Assembly: GCF_000381885.1 (NCBI RefSeq)
Contig: NZ_KB907216.1
Coordinates: 62,001 to 126,000, forward strand
Origin: Actinomadura atramentaria DSM 43919
GTDB lineage: Bacteria > Actinomycetota > Actinomycetes > Streptosporangiales > Streptosporangiaceae
Length of the DNA: 64,000 nucleotides
Direction: 5' to 3'
The position numbers and the translations under genes are program-made. The first letter of the stretch is position 1. Each line of letters begins with the position of its first letter. Below, piece after piece: positions 40,063 through 48,541 of this stretch. The notes below the pieces were generated by a model. That model was not told the origin of the DNA. It made no database searches and saw only the letters and a program-made list of their open reading frames with translations.

Positions 40063-41619
40063 TCAGGCGAGCGGGCCGGTGGCGGACTCGGCGGCGGCGA
40101 CCACGGAACCGTCCCGCACGAGCGCGGTGGCGGCGGCGATCTCGGGCGCCAGGTACCGGTCGGGGCCGGGCGGCGGGACGCGCTCGCGCAGCGCGGCGAC
40201 GACCGCGCCGGTCGCGGGGCCGGGCCGCAGCGGGGACCGCAAATCCAGGGCGCGCGCGGCGGTGAGCAGTTCGACGGCGACGACCTGGGCGTAGCCGTCC
40301 ACGGCGCGGCGCAGCTTGCGGGCGGCGTTCCAGCCCATCGAGACGTGGTCCTCCTGCATCGCCGACGACGGGATGGAGTCGACGCTGGCGGGCACGGCGA
40401 GCCGCTTCAGCTCCGACACGATCGACGCCTGCGTGTACTGGGCGATCATGTGGCCGGAGTCGACGCCGGGGTCGTCGGCCAGGAACGGCGGCAGCCCGAA
40501 CGAGCGGGAACGGTCCAGCATCCGGTCGGTTCGGCGCTCGGCCATCGACGCGGCGTCCGCGATGGGGATCGCCAGGAAGTCGAGCGCGTAACCGATCGGC
40601 GCGCCGTGGAAGTTGCCGTTGGACTCCACTCGGCCGTCGTCCAGCACGACCGGATTGTCGACGGCGGACGCCAGCTCGCGTCCGGCGACCAGTTCGGCGT
40701 GCGCGACGGTGTCGCGGAACGCGCCGTGGACCTGCGGCGTGCAGCGCAGCGAGTACGCGTCCTGGACGCGCGTGTCCTCCGGGCCGCGGTGCGATTCGAC
40801 GATCGGCGACCCGGCGAGCAGCAGCCGCAGGTTCGCGGCCGACACGGACTGGCCGGGATGGGGCCGCAGCTCTTGCAGGTCGGCGGCGAAGACGCGGTCG
40901 GTGCCGAGCAGCGCCTCGACGCTCATCGCGGCGGCGACGTCGGCCGCCGTCAGCAGGCCGCGCAGGTCGTGCAGCGCGAGGACGAGCATCCCGAGCATGC
41001 CGTCCGTGCCGTTGAGCAGGGCCAGGCCCTCCTTGGCGGCGAGCGCGACCGGCGCGAGCCCGGCGGCGGCGAGCGCGTCCGCGGCCGGGACGAGCCGCCC
41101 GGCGACGTCCCGCACGTCGCCCTCCCCGATCAGCGCGAGCGCGACGTGCGCGAGCGGGGCCAGGTCGCCGGAGCAGCCGAGGCTGCCGTACTCGTGGACG
41201 ACCGGCGTGATCCCGGCGTTGAGCAGCCCCGCCAGCGCGCGGGCCGTCTCGGGCCGCGCCCCGGTGTGCCCCGTCGCGAGGGTCTTCAGCCGCAGCAGCA
41301 TCATCGCCCGGACGACCTCGCGCTCGACCTCCGGGCCGGACCCGGCGGCGTGCGACCGGACGATGTTGAGCTGGAGCCGCGCCCGCAGCTCCGGCGCGAT
41401 GTGCCGGGTCGCGAGCGCGCCGAACCCGGTCGACACGCCGTAGACGGGCGTCGGCAGCGCTTCGAGCGCCTCGATCCGGTCGCGGGACGCGGCCATCGCG
41501 CGCTCCGCCGCGGCGCTGAGCGCCACCCGCGCGCCGTCCCGCGCGACCGCCACCACCTGGGCGAACGACGGCGGTTCCGGTCCGACCTCGATGCTCGTGT
41601 CCCCCATGCCGCAACTCAT
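40063..41619 (-). CDS. hutH: Histidine ammonia-lyase
   Basis: 518 residues. The MIO triad is C149-S150-G151 in GSLGCSGDLAPLAH, the Cys-Ser-Gly version known from actinobacterial enzymes. The catalytic tyrosine lies in PTPVYGVSTGFG, and NGNFHGAPIGY is also present. It removes ammonia from histidine to give urocanate and is the first gene of the hut operon. The start could be ATG 41619, 41628 or 41607; GGTGGG best fits 41619. An IclR gene is divergent 81 bp away. Confidence 0.96.
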   Translation of the reverse strand: MSCGMGDTSIEVGPEPPSFAQVVAVARDGARVALSAAAERAMAASRDRIEALEALPTPVYGVSTGFGALATRHIAPELRARLQLNIVRSHAAGSGPEVEREVVRAMMLLRLKTLATGHTGARPETARALAGLLNAGITPVVHEYGSLGCSGDLAPLAHVALALIGEGDVRDVAGRLVPAADALAAAGLAPVALAAKEGLALLNGTDGMLGMLVLALHDLRGLLTAADVAAAMSVEALLGTDRVFAADLQELRPHPGQSVSAANLRLLLAGSPIVESHRGPEDTRVQDAYSLRCTPQVHGAFRDTVAHAELVAGRELASAVDNPVVLDDGRVESNGNFHGAPIGYALDFLAIPIADAASMAERRTDRMLDRSRSFGLPPFLADDPGVDSGHMIAQYTQASIVSELKRLAVPASVDSIPSSAMQEDHVSMGWNAARKLRRAVDGYAQVVAVELLTAARALDLRSPLRPGPATGAVVAALRERVPPPGPDRYLAPEIAAATALVRDGSVVAAAESATGPLA

Positions 41620-41675
41620 ACCCACCATTGGAGCGACCCGACATGGACCGGGACGAGACCCGTCGGACCGGTCCT

Positions 41676-41691
41676 GTCTCGGATACGAGAC
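41676..41691. promoter_or_regulatory. Inverted repeat between hutH and iclR, candidate IclR operator
   Basis: GTCTCG-GATA-CGAGAC is a perfect 6-4-6 inverted repeat 9 bp before the iclR ATG, in the 81-bp divergent region. A second GACGAGAC-like half-site lies at 41652-41659. IclR proteins usually bind such sites and control both divergent genes. Confidence 0.55.
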
Positions 41692-41700
41692 GATCGGGGC

Positions 41701-42468
41701 ATGGACCAGGTGCCGGCGGCGCGGCGGACGCTCGCGGTGCTGCGGCTGCTGGCGGCGTCCGCCGGGCCGCTGCCCGCCTCCGCGATCTCCCGCGAGCTGG
41801 GGCTGCCGCGCTCCAGCACGTACCACCTGCTCGCGGCGATGGCCGAGGACGGCTTCGTCGCCTACGTCCCCGAGGAGCGGCGGTGGGGGCTCGGCGTCGC
41901 GGCGTTCGAGGTCGGGTCCGCGTATCTGCGGCACGGTCCGCTGGAGCGACTGGCCCGGCCGCTGCTGCGCCGCTTGGTGGACCGCGTCGGCGAGATCGCA
42001 CAACTCGGCGTGCTGCACGGAGCGGAGACGCTCTACCTGCTGAAGGAGCAGCCGCCCCGGCACGCGACGCTCGTCACCGACGTGGGCGTGCGCATCCCGG
42101 CGCAGCTCACCGCGAGCGGCCGGTCGATGCTGGCGCGGCTGCCGCCCGCGCAGCTCCGCGCGCTGTTCCCCGGACCGCTCGTCACCCGGACCGGGCGCGG
42201 CCCGGCGACGCTGAGCGCGCTGCGCCGCGAGCTGGCCGGGGACGCCGCGCGCGGCTGGTCCGCCGAGGACGGCCTGGTCACCGAGGGGTTCGCGAGCATC
42301 GCGGCGTGCGCGTTCGACCACACCGGCCATCCGGCGGCGGCGATCACCGTGACGTTCCGCCGCGCGGACCGGCCGCCGGACGCGTGGCCCGCGCTGGCCG
42401 CCCCGGTCCGCGCCGCCGCCGCGTCCCTCACCACCCGCCTCACCGGCCGCCCGCCCACCGACCGCTGA
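41701..42468 (+). CDS. IclR-family regulator of the hut operon
   Basis: 255 residues. The N-terminal winged helix (1-65) includes LPASAISRELGLPRSSTYHLLAAM, and the C-terminal effector domain includes GEIAQLGVLHGAETLYL and IPAQLTASGRSMLA. Its position, divergent from hutH, makes histidine or urocanate the likely inducer. The start at 41701 has no strong ribosome site. It converges on the ABC-transporter unit, with a bidirectional hairpin between. Confidence 0.85.
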   Translation: MDQVPAARRTLAVLRLLAASAGPLPASAISRELGLPRSSTYHLLAAMAEDGFVAYVPEERRWGLGVAAFEVGSAYLRHGPLERLARPLLRRLVDRVGEIAQLGVLHGAETLYLLKEQPPRHATLVTDVGVRIPAQLTASGRSMLARLPPAQLRALFPGPLVTRTGRGPATLSALRRELAGDAARGWSAEDGLVTEGFASIAACAFDHTGHPAAAITVTFRRADRPPDAWPALAAPVRAAAASLTTRLTGRPPTDR

Positions 42469-42490
42469 CCCGCTACGGCAGGTGCGGAAA

Positions 42491-42526
42491 CGCCGCGGGT
42501 CCCGAAGGTTTCCGGGACCCGCGGCG
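42491..42526. terminator. Bidirectional hairpin between iclR and the OpuC-type operon
   Basis: CGCCGCGGGTCCCG (42491-42504) pairs perfectly with CGGGACCCGCGGCG (42513-42526) across an 8-nt loop, between two convergent stop codons. Confidence 0.7.
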
Positions 42527-42537
42527 CGGGAGGTGGG

Positions 42538-43449
42538 TCAGCCGAGGCCGTTCTGGCTCAGCCAGTTCTTGGCGACGGTCGCCGGGTCGGTCTTCTTGTC
42601 GGCCATCTCGGTGTTCATCGCGAGGAGGCCGTCGGTCGTCAGCTTCGCCGACACCGCGTTGAGCGCGGCCTGCGCGGTCGCGTCCACCTTGGTCTTGTTG
42701 ACGAGCGGGACGACGTTCTGCGCGCCGAAGACGTTCTGCGGGTCGGTGAGGCCCACGAAGGAGTTCTTCTTGATCGCCGCGTCCGTGGAGAACAGGTTCG
42801 CGACCTGGATCTTGCCGCTCTTCAGGTTGGACACGGTGATCGGCCCGGCCGTGTCGAGGGACTTGAACTCCTTGAACTTCAGGCCGTACACGTCCTGGAG
42901 CCCGATGACGCCCTGCTTGCGGGTCTTGAACTCCGGCGGGCCGCCGAGCACGAGCTGGCCCGCGACGGGCTTGAGGTCCGCGATCGACGTCAGCTTGTAC
43001 TTGGACGCGGTCTCGGACGTCACCGCGAGGGTGTCCTTGTCCTCGGCCTGCGCCGGGTCGAGGATCGTCAGGTCGCCGGGCAGCTTCTGCTTGAGCGCGG
43101 CGTCGACCTGGTCCTTGGTGGTGGCGGCGTCGGTCTTGTCGAGGTAGGCCAGCAGCGCCCCGTTGTACTCGGGGAAGACCTGGATGGCGCCGCTCTCGAC
43201 CTGCTTCATGTAGACCTCGCGCGAGCCGATGCCGAACTTGCGCTCGACCTGCACGCCCTTGGCCTCCAGCGCCTGGGCGTAGATCTCGCCGATCAGGCCG
43301 CTCTCGGGGAAGTCGGCGCCGCCGACGACGATCTTGCCGCCGCCCTTGTCGCCGCCGCCCAGCGGGTCGTCGTCGTTACCTCCGCCGCAGGCCGTCAGGG
43401 CGAGGACGGCGGCGACGAGCACGGCCGCGCCGCGCGTGATCCGGGACAT
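42538..43449 (-). CDS. OpuC-type ABC transporter substrate-binding lipoprotein
   Basis: 303 residues. The N-terminus is a lipoprotein signal with lipobox LTAC (cleavage before C21). The mature part is the OpuAC/OpuCC fold: KIVVGGADFPESGLIGEIYAQALEAKG in two strands, then the FPEYNGALLAYLD motif near residue 98. It captures a quaternary amine or related cation outside the membrane. It is the last gene of the ATPase-permease-permease-binding protein unit. Family members transport betaine, choline or carnitine, and one branch (EgtU) binds ergothioneine; the hut and egt context makes an imidazole betaine worth considering. Confidence 0.85.
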   Translation of the reverse strand: MSRITRGAAVLVAAVLALTACGGGNDDDPLGGGDKGGGKIVVGGADFPESGLIGEIYAQALEAKGVQVERKFGIGSREVYMKQVESGAIQVFPEYNGALLAYLDKTDAATTKDQVDAALKQKLPGDLTILDPAQAEDKDTLAVTSETASKYKLTSIADLKPVAGQLVLGGPPEFKTRKQGVIGLQDVYGLKFKEFKSLDTAGPITVSNLKSGKIQVANLFSTDAAIKKNSFVGLTDPQNVFGAQNVVPLVNKTKVDATAQAALNAVSAKLTTDGLLAMNTEMADKKTDPATVAKNWLSQNGLG

Positions 43450-43509
43450 AGGGGTTCCTTCCTCGGGGGGCGCGCCTGGGCGGCGCGCCCTCGGGGTCCA
43501 TGCGCGCCG

Positions 43510-44208
43510 TCAGTTCGGGGCCGCCCGGCGGCGGACGCCCGGGGAGACGGCGAAACGGTGCAGGCCGGCGAAGACGGCCTGGGTGAGCACGGCCAGCACG
43601 ATCACCAGGATCGCGCCGCCCGCCATGCTGTCGTACTCCTGCCGCGAGTAGCCGTCGACGATGTAGCGGCCGAGGCCGCCGAGCCCGACGTAGGCGGCGA
43701 TCGTGGCGGTCGAGATGATCTGGATGAGCGCGGTGCGGAGCCCGAGCAGGATGAGCGGCAGCGCGACGGGCAGCTCTACCTTCAGCAGCACCTGGCGGCC
43801 GCGCATTCCCATGCCCTCGGCGGCGTCGCGCAGGCCCGGGTCGACCTGCCGCACCCCGGCGTAGGTGTTGACGAGCACCGGCGGCACCGCGAGCAGCACC
43901 AGCGGCACGAGGATCGGGACGATGTCGCCCGCCGTCGTGAGGACGACGACGAGGATGAGCAGGCCGAGCGTCGGCAGCGCCCGCGCCGCGTTCGCCGACG
44001 ACACCACCAGGAAGCCGGACAGGGCCGCGGGCCGGCCGCGCCGCAGGTGGCCGAGCAGCAGGCCGATCGGCAGCGCGATCAGCGCGGTGATCGCGAACGC
44101 GAGCAGCGAGTACCAGAGGTGCTCGACCATGCGGTGCGGGATGCCGTCCGCGCCCGACCAGCGTCCCGCGCCGCCGAACCAGCCGAGCGCGTGCCAGATC
44201 GCGTTCAC
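43510..44208 (-). CDS. OpuC-type ABC permease (second subunit)
   Basis: 232 residues with about five to six membrane helices and the EAA-type coupling segment DAAEGMGMRGRQVLLKVELP. The GTG start has GGAGGTGG upstream and overlaps the first permease by GTGA. It follows OpuCB/OpuCD-type permeases in having LPTLGLLILVVVL early. It would form a heterodimeric channel with the 247-residue permease. Confidence 0.88.
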   Translation of the reverse strand: MNAIWHALGWFGGAGRWSGADGIPHRMVEHLWYSLLAFAITALIALPIGLLLGHLRRGRPAALSGFLVVSSANAARALPTLGLLILVVVLTTAGDIVPILVPLVLLAVPPVLVNTYAGVRQVDPGLRDAAEGMGMRGRQVLLKVELPVALPLILLGLRTALIQIISTATIAAYVGLGGLGRYIVDGYSRQEYDSMAGGAILVIVLAVLTQAVFAGLHRFAVSPGVRRRAAPN

Positions 44209-44948
44209 CGGGCCACCTCCGCGGCCCGCTCGGTCCGGGCGGCGCGCGCCGCGCGGCGGGAGACGCGGCCGGAGCGTTCCCAGGGGGTCAGGAACCGCTG
44301 GACGAGCATCAGCACCAGATCGGCGACGAGCGCGAGCACGACGATGAGGACGATCGCGACGACGATCGGCGTCGGGTAGGCCCCGCCCGGCCACTTCATG
44401 CCGGTGACCATGAGCTGCCCGAGGCCGCCGATGCCGATGAGGGCGCCGACGCTGACGAGGCTGATGTTGGCGACGGTCGCGACCCGCAGGCCGCCCATCA
44501 CCACCGGCAGCGCGATGGGCAGCTCGACCTGCACGAGGCGGCGCAGCGGGCCGAAGCCCATCGCGACGGCCGACTGCCGGACGTGCTCGGGCACCGACCG
44601 CAGGCCGTCGACCACGCTCGGGACGAGCACGGACAGCGTGTAGAGCGCCAGCGGCACGACGACCGTCGTGTACGTCAGCCCGGTGAAGGCGACGAACACG
44701 ACGAACAGCCCGATGGCGGGGATCGCGTAGAGGACGCTCGTCACCGCGAGCACGGGCGGGTACAGCCGTGTCCAGCGGGCGCAGGCCAGGCCGAGCGGCA
44801 GCGCGATGAGCAGTCCGAGCAGGACGGGCGTGAACGACAGCACGAGGTGCTCGCGCAGCGCCTCCCAGATCGGGCCGTCGTAGTTGTCGCGGACGTAGCT
44901 CCACCGCAGCAGCGGCTCGCCGCCCGTCCCGATCGCGGCGGGGATCAC
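44205..44948 (-). CDS. OpuC-type ABC permease (first subunit)
   Basis: 247 residues, with a GTG start overlapping the ATPase stop. It has about six membrane helices and the EAA loop QSAVAMGFGPLRRLVQVELP, which docks on the ATPase. The pattern YAIPAIGLFVVFVAFTGLT is typical of glycine-betaine/choline-type permeases. It ends in a basic tail. Its pairing with the next permease resembles the four-gene OpuC operons. Confidence 0.88.
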   Translation of the reverse strand: MIPAAIGTGGEPLLRWSYVRDNYDGPIWEALREHLVLSFTPVLLGLLIALPLGLACARWTRLYPPVLAVTSVLYAIPAIGLFVVFVAFTGLTYTTVVVPLALYTLSVLVPSVVDGLRSVPEHVRQSAVAMGFGPLRRLVQVELPIALPVVMGGLRVATVANISLVSVGALIGIGGLGQLMVTGMKWPGGAYPTPIVVAIVLIVVLALVADLVLMLVQRFLTPWERSGRVSRRAARAARTERAAEVAR

Positions 44949-45763
44949 CGCTCGTCCGCCTTCGCCGGGACGGCGCCCGGGGCGTTCTCGGCGGCGGCCT
45001 CGGCCTCCAGCTCCTGCGCGAACCGCAGCCGCCGGATGCCGCGCTCGCCGCCGAGGAAGTCGCGGACGAAGTCGCTCGCGGGCGCGTCCAGCAGCTCGTC
45101 GGGCGAGGTGTACTGGGCGAGCTTCCCGCCGACCTGGAAGACGGCGATGCGGTGGCCGAGCTTGACGGCCTCGTCGATGTCGTGGGTGACGAAGACGATC
45201 GTCTTCTCCAGTTCGCTCTGCAGGCGCAGGAACTCGTCCTGGAGGCCGCCGCGGACGATCGGGTCGACCGCGCTGAACGGCTCGTCCATGAGCAGGATCG
45301 GCGGGTCCGCGGCGAGCGCGCGGGCGACGCCGACGCGCTGCTGCTGGCCGCCGGAGAGCTGCGCCGGGTAGCGGCGGGCGAAGGCGGCGTCGAGGCCGAC
45401 GCGCTCCATCAGCGCGCGGGCGTCCGCGCGGGCCCGCTTCTTGTCGCGGCCGAGCAGCAGCGGGACGGTCGCGATGTTGTCGAGGATGGTGCGGTGCGGG
45501 AAGAGGCCCGCCTGCTGGATGACGTAGCCGATGCCGCGCCGGAGCGTGGGCGGGTCTACGTCGCGGACGTTCCTGCCGTCCACGGTGACGGTGCCCTCGG
45601 TGGCCTCGACCATCCGGTTGATCATGCGCAGCGTGGTGGTCTTGCCGCAGCCCGAGGGGCCGACCAGCACGGTGATCTCCCCGGCCGGGATCTCCAGGTC
45701 GAGGTGGTCGACGGCGACCGTGCCGTCGGGGTAGCGCTTGGTCACGCCCGCAAATGTGATCAA
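44945..45763 (-). CDS. OpuC-type ABC transporter ATPase without CBS domains
   Basis: 272 residues from a TTG at 45763, with GAGGA nine nt upstream; the GTG at 45772 has that same GAGGA too close. Walker A is GPSGCGKTT, the signature LSGGQQQR, Walker B ILLMDEPFSAVD and the switch THD. The protein stops about 50 residues after the motor. OpuCA/OpuAA ATPases carry C-terminal CBS domains that sense ionic strength; these are absent, so osmotic gating of uptake is unlikely and metabolite uptake more probable. Confidence 0.85.
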   Translation of the reverse strand: MITFAGVTKRYPDGTVAVDHLDLEIPAGEITVLVGPSGCGKTTTLRMINRMVEATEGTVTVDGRNVRDVDPPTLRRGIGYVIQQAGLFPHRTILDNIATVPLLLGRDKKRARADARALMERVGLDAAFARRYPAQLSGGQQQRVGVARALAADPPILLMDEPFSAVDPIVRGGLQDEFLRLQSELEKTIVFVTHDIDEAVKLGHRIAVFQVGGKLAQYTSPDELLDAPASDFVRDFLGGERGIRRLRFAQELEAEAAAENAPGAVPAKADER

Positions 45764-45917
45764 ACGAGTCACGTCCTCATGGGGCGCCGCAACGCCTTCG
45801 TTCCGCTCGTGGACAGATGGTGGACCAGGGTCGATCGGGCACGGACTCCTGCCAAGCCTAGCCATTCCCGACCTTCCGGAGACCTCACCCCAACCAGGAC
45901 TGTCCTATCTTGGGTGA

Positions 45918-45946
45918 TTCGACCTGAATTAACAAGAATGTACCGT
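45918..45946 (+). promoter_or_regulatory. Leaderless promoter of the second HAL-family gene
   Basis: TTCGAC (45918-45923), a 17-bp spacer and TACCGT (45941-45946) are followed after 7 nt by the GTG start at 45954. No ribosome site is present, which fits a leaderless transcript. The 180-bp region is shared with the divergent ABC operon. Confidence 0.5.
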
Positions 45947-45953
45947 AGCGCCC

Positions 45954-47417
45954 GTGGAGAACAGCCGAATCGTGATCGACGGGACCGCGCTCACCTGCGC
46001 GCTGGTCGCCCGCGCCGCCCGCGCGGACGTGACGATCGCCATAGCGGAGGCGGGCCTGGCCCGCGCCCGCGCGGCCCACGCCACCGCGCGGGCCGTCGCC
46101 GCCGAACGGCCCGTCTACGGCCGCACCACCGGCGTCGGGGCCAACCGCGTCGTGGACGTCGAGTGGGAGGACGCCGACGCGCACGGCCTGCGGCTGCTGC
46201 GCAGCCACGCCGCCGGGGCCGGACCGCTCGTCGCGGCCGAGACGGGCCGGGCGATGCTGACCGTCCGGCTCAACCAGCTCGCCGCGGGCGGCTCCGGCGT
46301 CGATCCGGGCGTGCTGCCCGCGCTCGCGGACGCGCTCAACCTCGGGCTCGTCCCGCCCGTCCCCGTCTACGGCGCGATCGGCACCGGCGACCTCACCGCG
46401 CTCGCGTCCACGGCGCTGTGCCTGCTCGGGGAGCGGTCCTGGCTGGGCGGCCCGGAAGCCGGGCCCGCGCCCGGGCCGGGCTTCCGGCTGGGGTCGGCCG
46501 ACGCCCTGGCCTTCATCAGCTCCAACGCCGCCACGCTCGGCGAGGCCGCGCTCGCCGTGGCCGATCTTGGAACGCTCCTGTCCGCGTCCACCGTGGTGAC
46601 GGCGCTGTCGCTGCTCGCCGCGCACGGGTCCGAGGAGCCGTACGCGCCCGCCGTCCACGACGCCTGCCCGCACCCCGGCCAGCGCGCCACCGCCACGGCG
46701 ATGCGGACGCTGCTCGCCTTCGACCACCCCGTGCCCGGCCGCATCCAGGACCCGTACGGCTACCGGGCGTTCCCGCAGGTCCACGGACCCGCGCTGGAGG
46801 CGCTGGAGTACGCCGAGCGGGTCGTCGAACGGGAGATCAACGCGGCGGCCGAGAACCCGCTGGTGGACGTCGCGGGCCGCACGGTCTGGCACAACGGCAA
46901 CTTCCACACCGCGTACGTGGGCCTGGCCCTCGACGCCGTCCGCGCGGCGCTGTTCCAGACGATGGCGCTGTCCGCGGCGCGGCTCGGGACGCTGTCGGAG
47001 CCGTCGTTCACCGGGCTGAACCCGTTCCAGGCCGAGACCGAGGCCAGCTCCGGGATCATGATCCTCGAATACGTCGCGCACTCGGCGCTCGCGGACGTCC
47101 GGCGGCTCGCGACGCCCGCCGCGCTCGGCAGCGCCGTCCTGTCGCGCGGGGTCGAGGAGCACGCCGGGTTCTCCACGCAGTCCGCGCGGGCGGCGACGGA
47201 CGCGGCCGGGGCGTACCGGATCGGCCTCGGCTGCGAGCTGTACGCGGCCGTGCGGGCGCTGCGGATGCAGGGCCGCGCCCCGGCGGGCGGGCCGCTGCGC
47301 GCCGCCTACGACCTGGCGGACGCGGTGCTGGACGACCGGATCGCCGACCGCCCGCTGGACGCCGACATCGCGGTCGCCGCCGACCTGCTCCCCCGGCTGG
47401 CCCGGCTGCTGCCCTGA
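45954..47417 (+). CDS. HAL/PAL-family lyase paralogue with altered MIO site
   Basis: 487 residues with the full aromatic amino-acid lyase fold. The base tyrosine is Y55 in RPVYGRTTGVGANR, HNGNFHTAYVGLALD is present, and RIQDPYGYR occupies the place of RVQDAYSLR in HutH. The MIO loop, however, reads YGAIGTGDLTAL instead of YGSLGCSGDLAPL. It is one residue shorter, with G143-T144-G145 where Cys/Ala-Ser-Gly should be, so the normal MIO prosthetic group cannot form from a serine. It is divergent from an OpuC-type importer. Possible roles are a lyase for a substrate with a better leaving group than ammonia (for example a trimethylammonium betaine), or a non-lyase function. Confidence 0.75.
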   Translation: MENSRIVIDGTALTCALVARAARADVTIAIAEAGLARARAAHATARAVAAERPVYGRTTGVGANRVVDVEWEDADAHGLRLLRSHAAGAGPLVAAETGRAMLTVRLNQLAAGGSGVDPGVLPALADALNLGLVPPVPVYGAIGTGDLTALASTALCLLGERSWLGGPEAGPAPGPGFRLGSADALAFISSNAATLGEAALAVADLGTLLSASTVVTALSLLAAHGSEEPYAPAVHDACPHPGQRATATAMRTLLAFDHPVPGRIQDPYGYRAFPQVHGPALEALEYAERVVEREINAAAENPLVDVAGRTVWHNGNFHTAYVGLALDAVRAALFQTMALSAARLGTLSEPSFTGLNPFQAETEASSGIMILEYVAHSALADVRRLATPAALGSAVLSRGVEEHAGFSTQSARAATDAAGAYRIGLGCELYAAVRALRMQGRAPAGGPLRAAYDLADAVLDDRIADRPLDADIAVAADLLPRLARLLP

Positions 47418-47426
47418 CCGCGCGGG

Positions 47427-48425
47427 TCAGCCGACGGTGGACGCCCGGGAGCGCAGGGACGGCTCGCGGACGACCCGGCGGCGGCGCGGCTTGCCGTCGA
47501 TCACGTCCACGACGAGCCGGACCGCCGCGTGGACGATGCCGTCGATGTCCCAGTCGACGGTGGTGAGCGGCGGCGTCAGCAGCGCCGACATCGGGTGCGC
47601 GTCGTAGCCGCAGACCGCGACGTCGCCCGGGACGGCGAGGCCGAGGTCGCGCGTGGCGGCGTACACGCCGTAGGCGATCACGTCGGAGAAGCAGAACACC
47701 GCCGAGGGCCGGTCGGCGCGGTCCAGCAGGGCGCGGGCGGCGGCGGTGGCCCCGGCGAGCGACTGCGGCGCGACCTCGACGTCCACGCGCAGCCCGAGCC
47801 GTTCGGCCTCGGCGTGGACGTGGACGTCGGCGGGCCGGTCGGGCGTGCTCGCGCGCGTGGGGGTGAGGACGCCGATGTGCCGGTGCCCGCGGTCGAGCAG
47901 GTGCTCCAGGGCGAGGGTGACGCCGCGCCGGTTGTCGAACACGACCTCGCCCTGCGCGTGCCCGCCGCGCAGCGCGTCGCCGATGGACACGACGGGCAGC
48001 GCGTCGCACAGGTCGGCCCACAGGTCGGCGGCCGGGTCGAGGGGCTGCACGATGATGCCGTCCACCCGCTGGTCGCGCAGGCGGCGGGCGAGGGCGCGCT
48101 CGCGCTCGGGGTCGCCGCCCGCGTCGACGAGCAGCGCGTACCGGTCGCGGGCGAGCAGCGCGCGGCCGATGCCGACCGCGAGCGACTGCTGCCAGTAGTC
48201 CTCCAGGGAGCCGCACAGCAGGCCGACCATGCCGGTGCGGCCGCTGGCCAGGGCGCGCGCGATCGGGTGCGCCTCGTAGCCCAGTTCCTCGGCCGCCGCG
48301 CGGACGCGTTCCTGCGTCTCCTCCGAGGTCTGGATGCCGCGCAGCGCGTACGACACGGCCGCCGGCGAGAGCCCGGTCGCCTGCGCCACTTCCCGGATGG
48401 TCGCCCGTTTCCGCCTGTCCGCCAC
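47427..48425 (-). CDS. LacI-family transcriptional regulator
   Basis: 332 residues from the GTG at 48425. The N-terminal HTH is TIREVAQATGLSPAAVSYALRG, and a periplasmic-binding-protein-like effector domain follows (MVGLLCGSLEDYWQQS, VDGIIVQPLD, AVFCFSDVIAYGVY). It is divergent from the amidohydrolase-dioxygenase pair with a strong repeat-rich operator between, so it should control them. The convergent lyase gene ends 10 bp from its stop. The inducer is unknown. Confidence 0.9.
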   Translation of the reverse strand: MADRRKRATIREVAQATGLSPAAVSYALRGIQTSEETQERVRAAAEELGYEAHPIARALASGRTGMVGLLCGSLEDYWQQSLAVGIGRALLARDRYALLVDAGGDPERERALARRLRDQRVDGIIVQPLDPAADLWADLCDALPVVSIGDALRGGHAQGEVVFDNRRGVTLALEHLLDRGHRHIGVLTPTRASTPDRPADVHVHAEAERLGLRVDVEVAPQSLAGATAAARALLDRADRPSAVFCFSDVIAYGVYAATRDLGLAVPGDVAVCGYDAHPMSALLTPPLTTVDWDIDGIVHAAVRLVVDVIDGKPRRRRVVREPSLRSRASTVG

Positions 48426-48492
48426 GGAGCCAACCCTAGGGGCCGCCTCGGACGGTTCGAAGATTTCCAACTTGACAGGTAGGCTTTTTAAG

Positions 48493-48516
48493 CGGTTCAC
48501 TGAACCGGTTCACTGA
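48493..48516. promoter_or_regulatory. LacI operator with overlapping palindrome and direct repeats
   Basis: CGGTTCA-C-TGAACCG (48493-48507) is a perfect 7-1-7 palindrome. GGTTCACTGA occurs twice (48494-48503 and 48507-48516), so a second dyad GAACCGGTTC overlaps the first. TTGACA lies at 48472-48477. The site is 26-49 bp before the amidohydrolase ATG and about 70 bp from the lacI start, ideal for control of both. Confidence 0.75.
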
Positions 48517-48541
48517 TGCGTTTCAGGAGAGGGGTGCGGTC

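Noticed and set aside
45954..47417. Second HAL gene as a frameshifted pseudogene because of the short MIO loop
   Set aside because: The frame is intact for 487 codons, with the catalytic tyrosine and later motifs conserved; the loop differs by one in-frame residue only.
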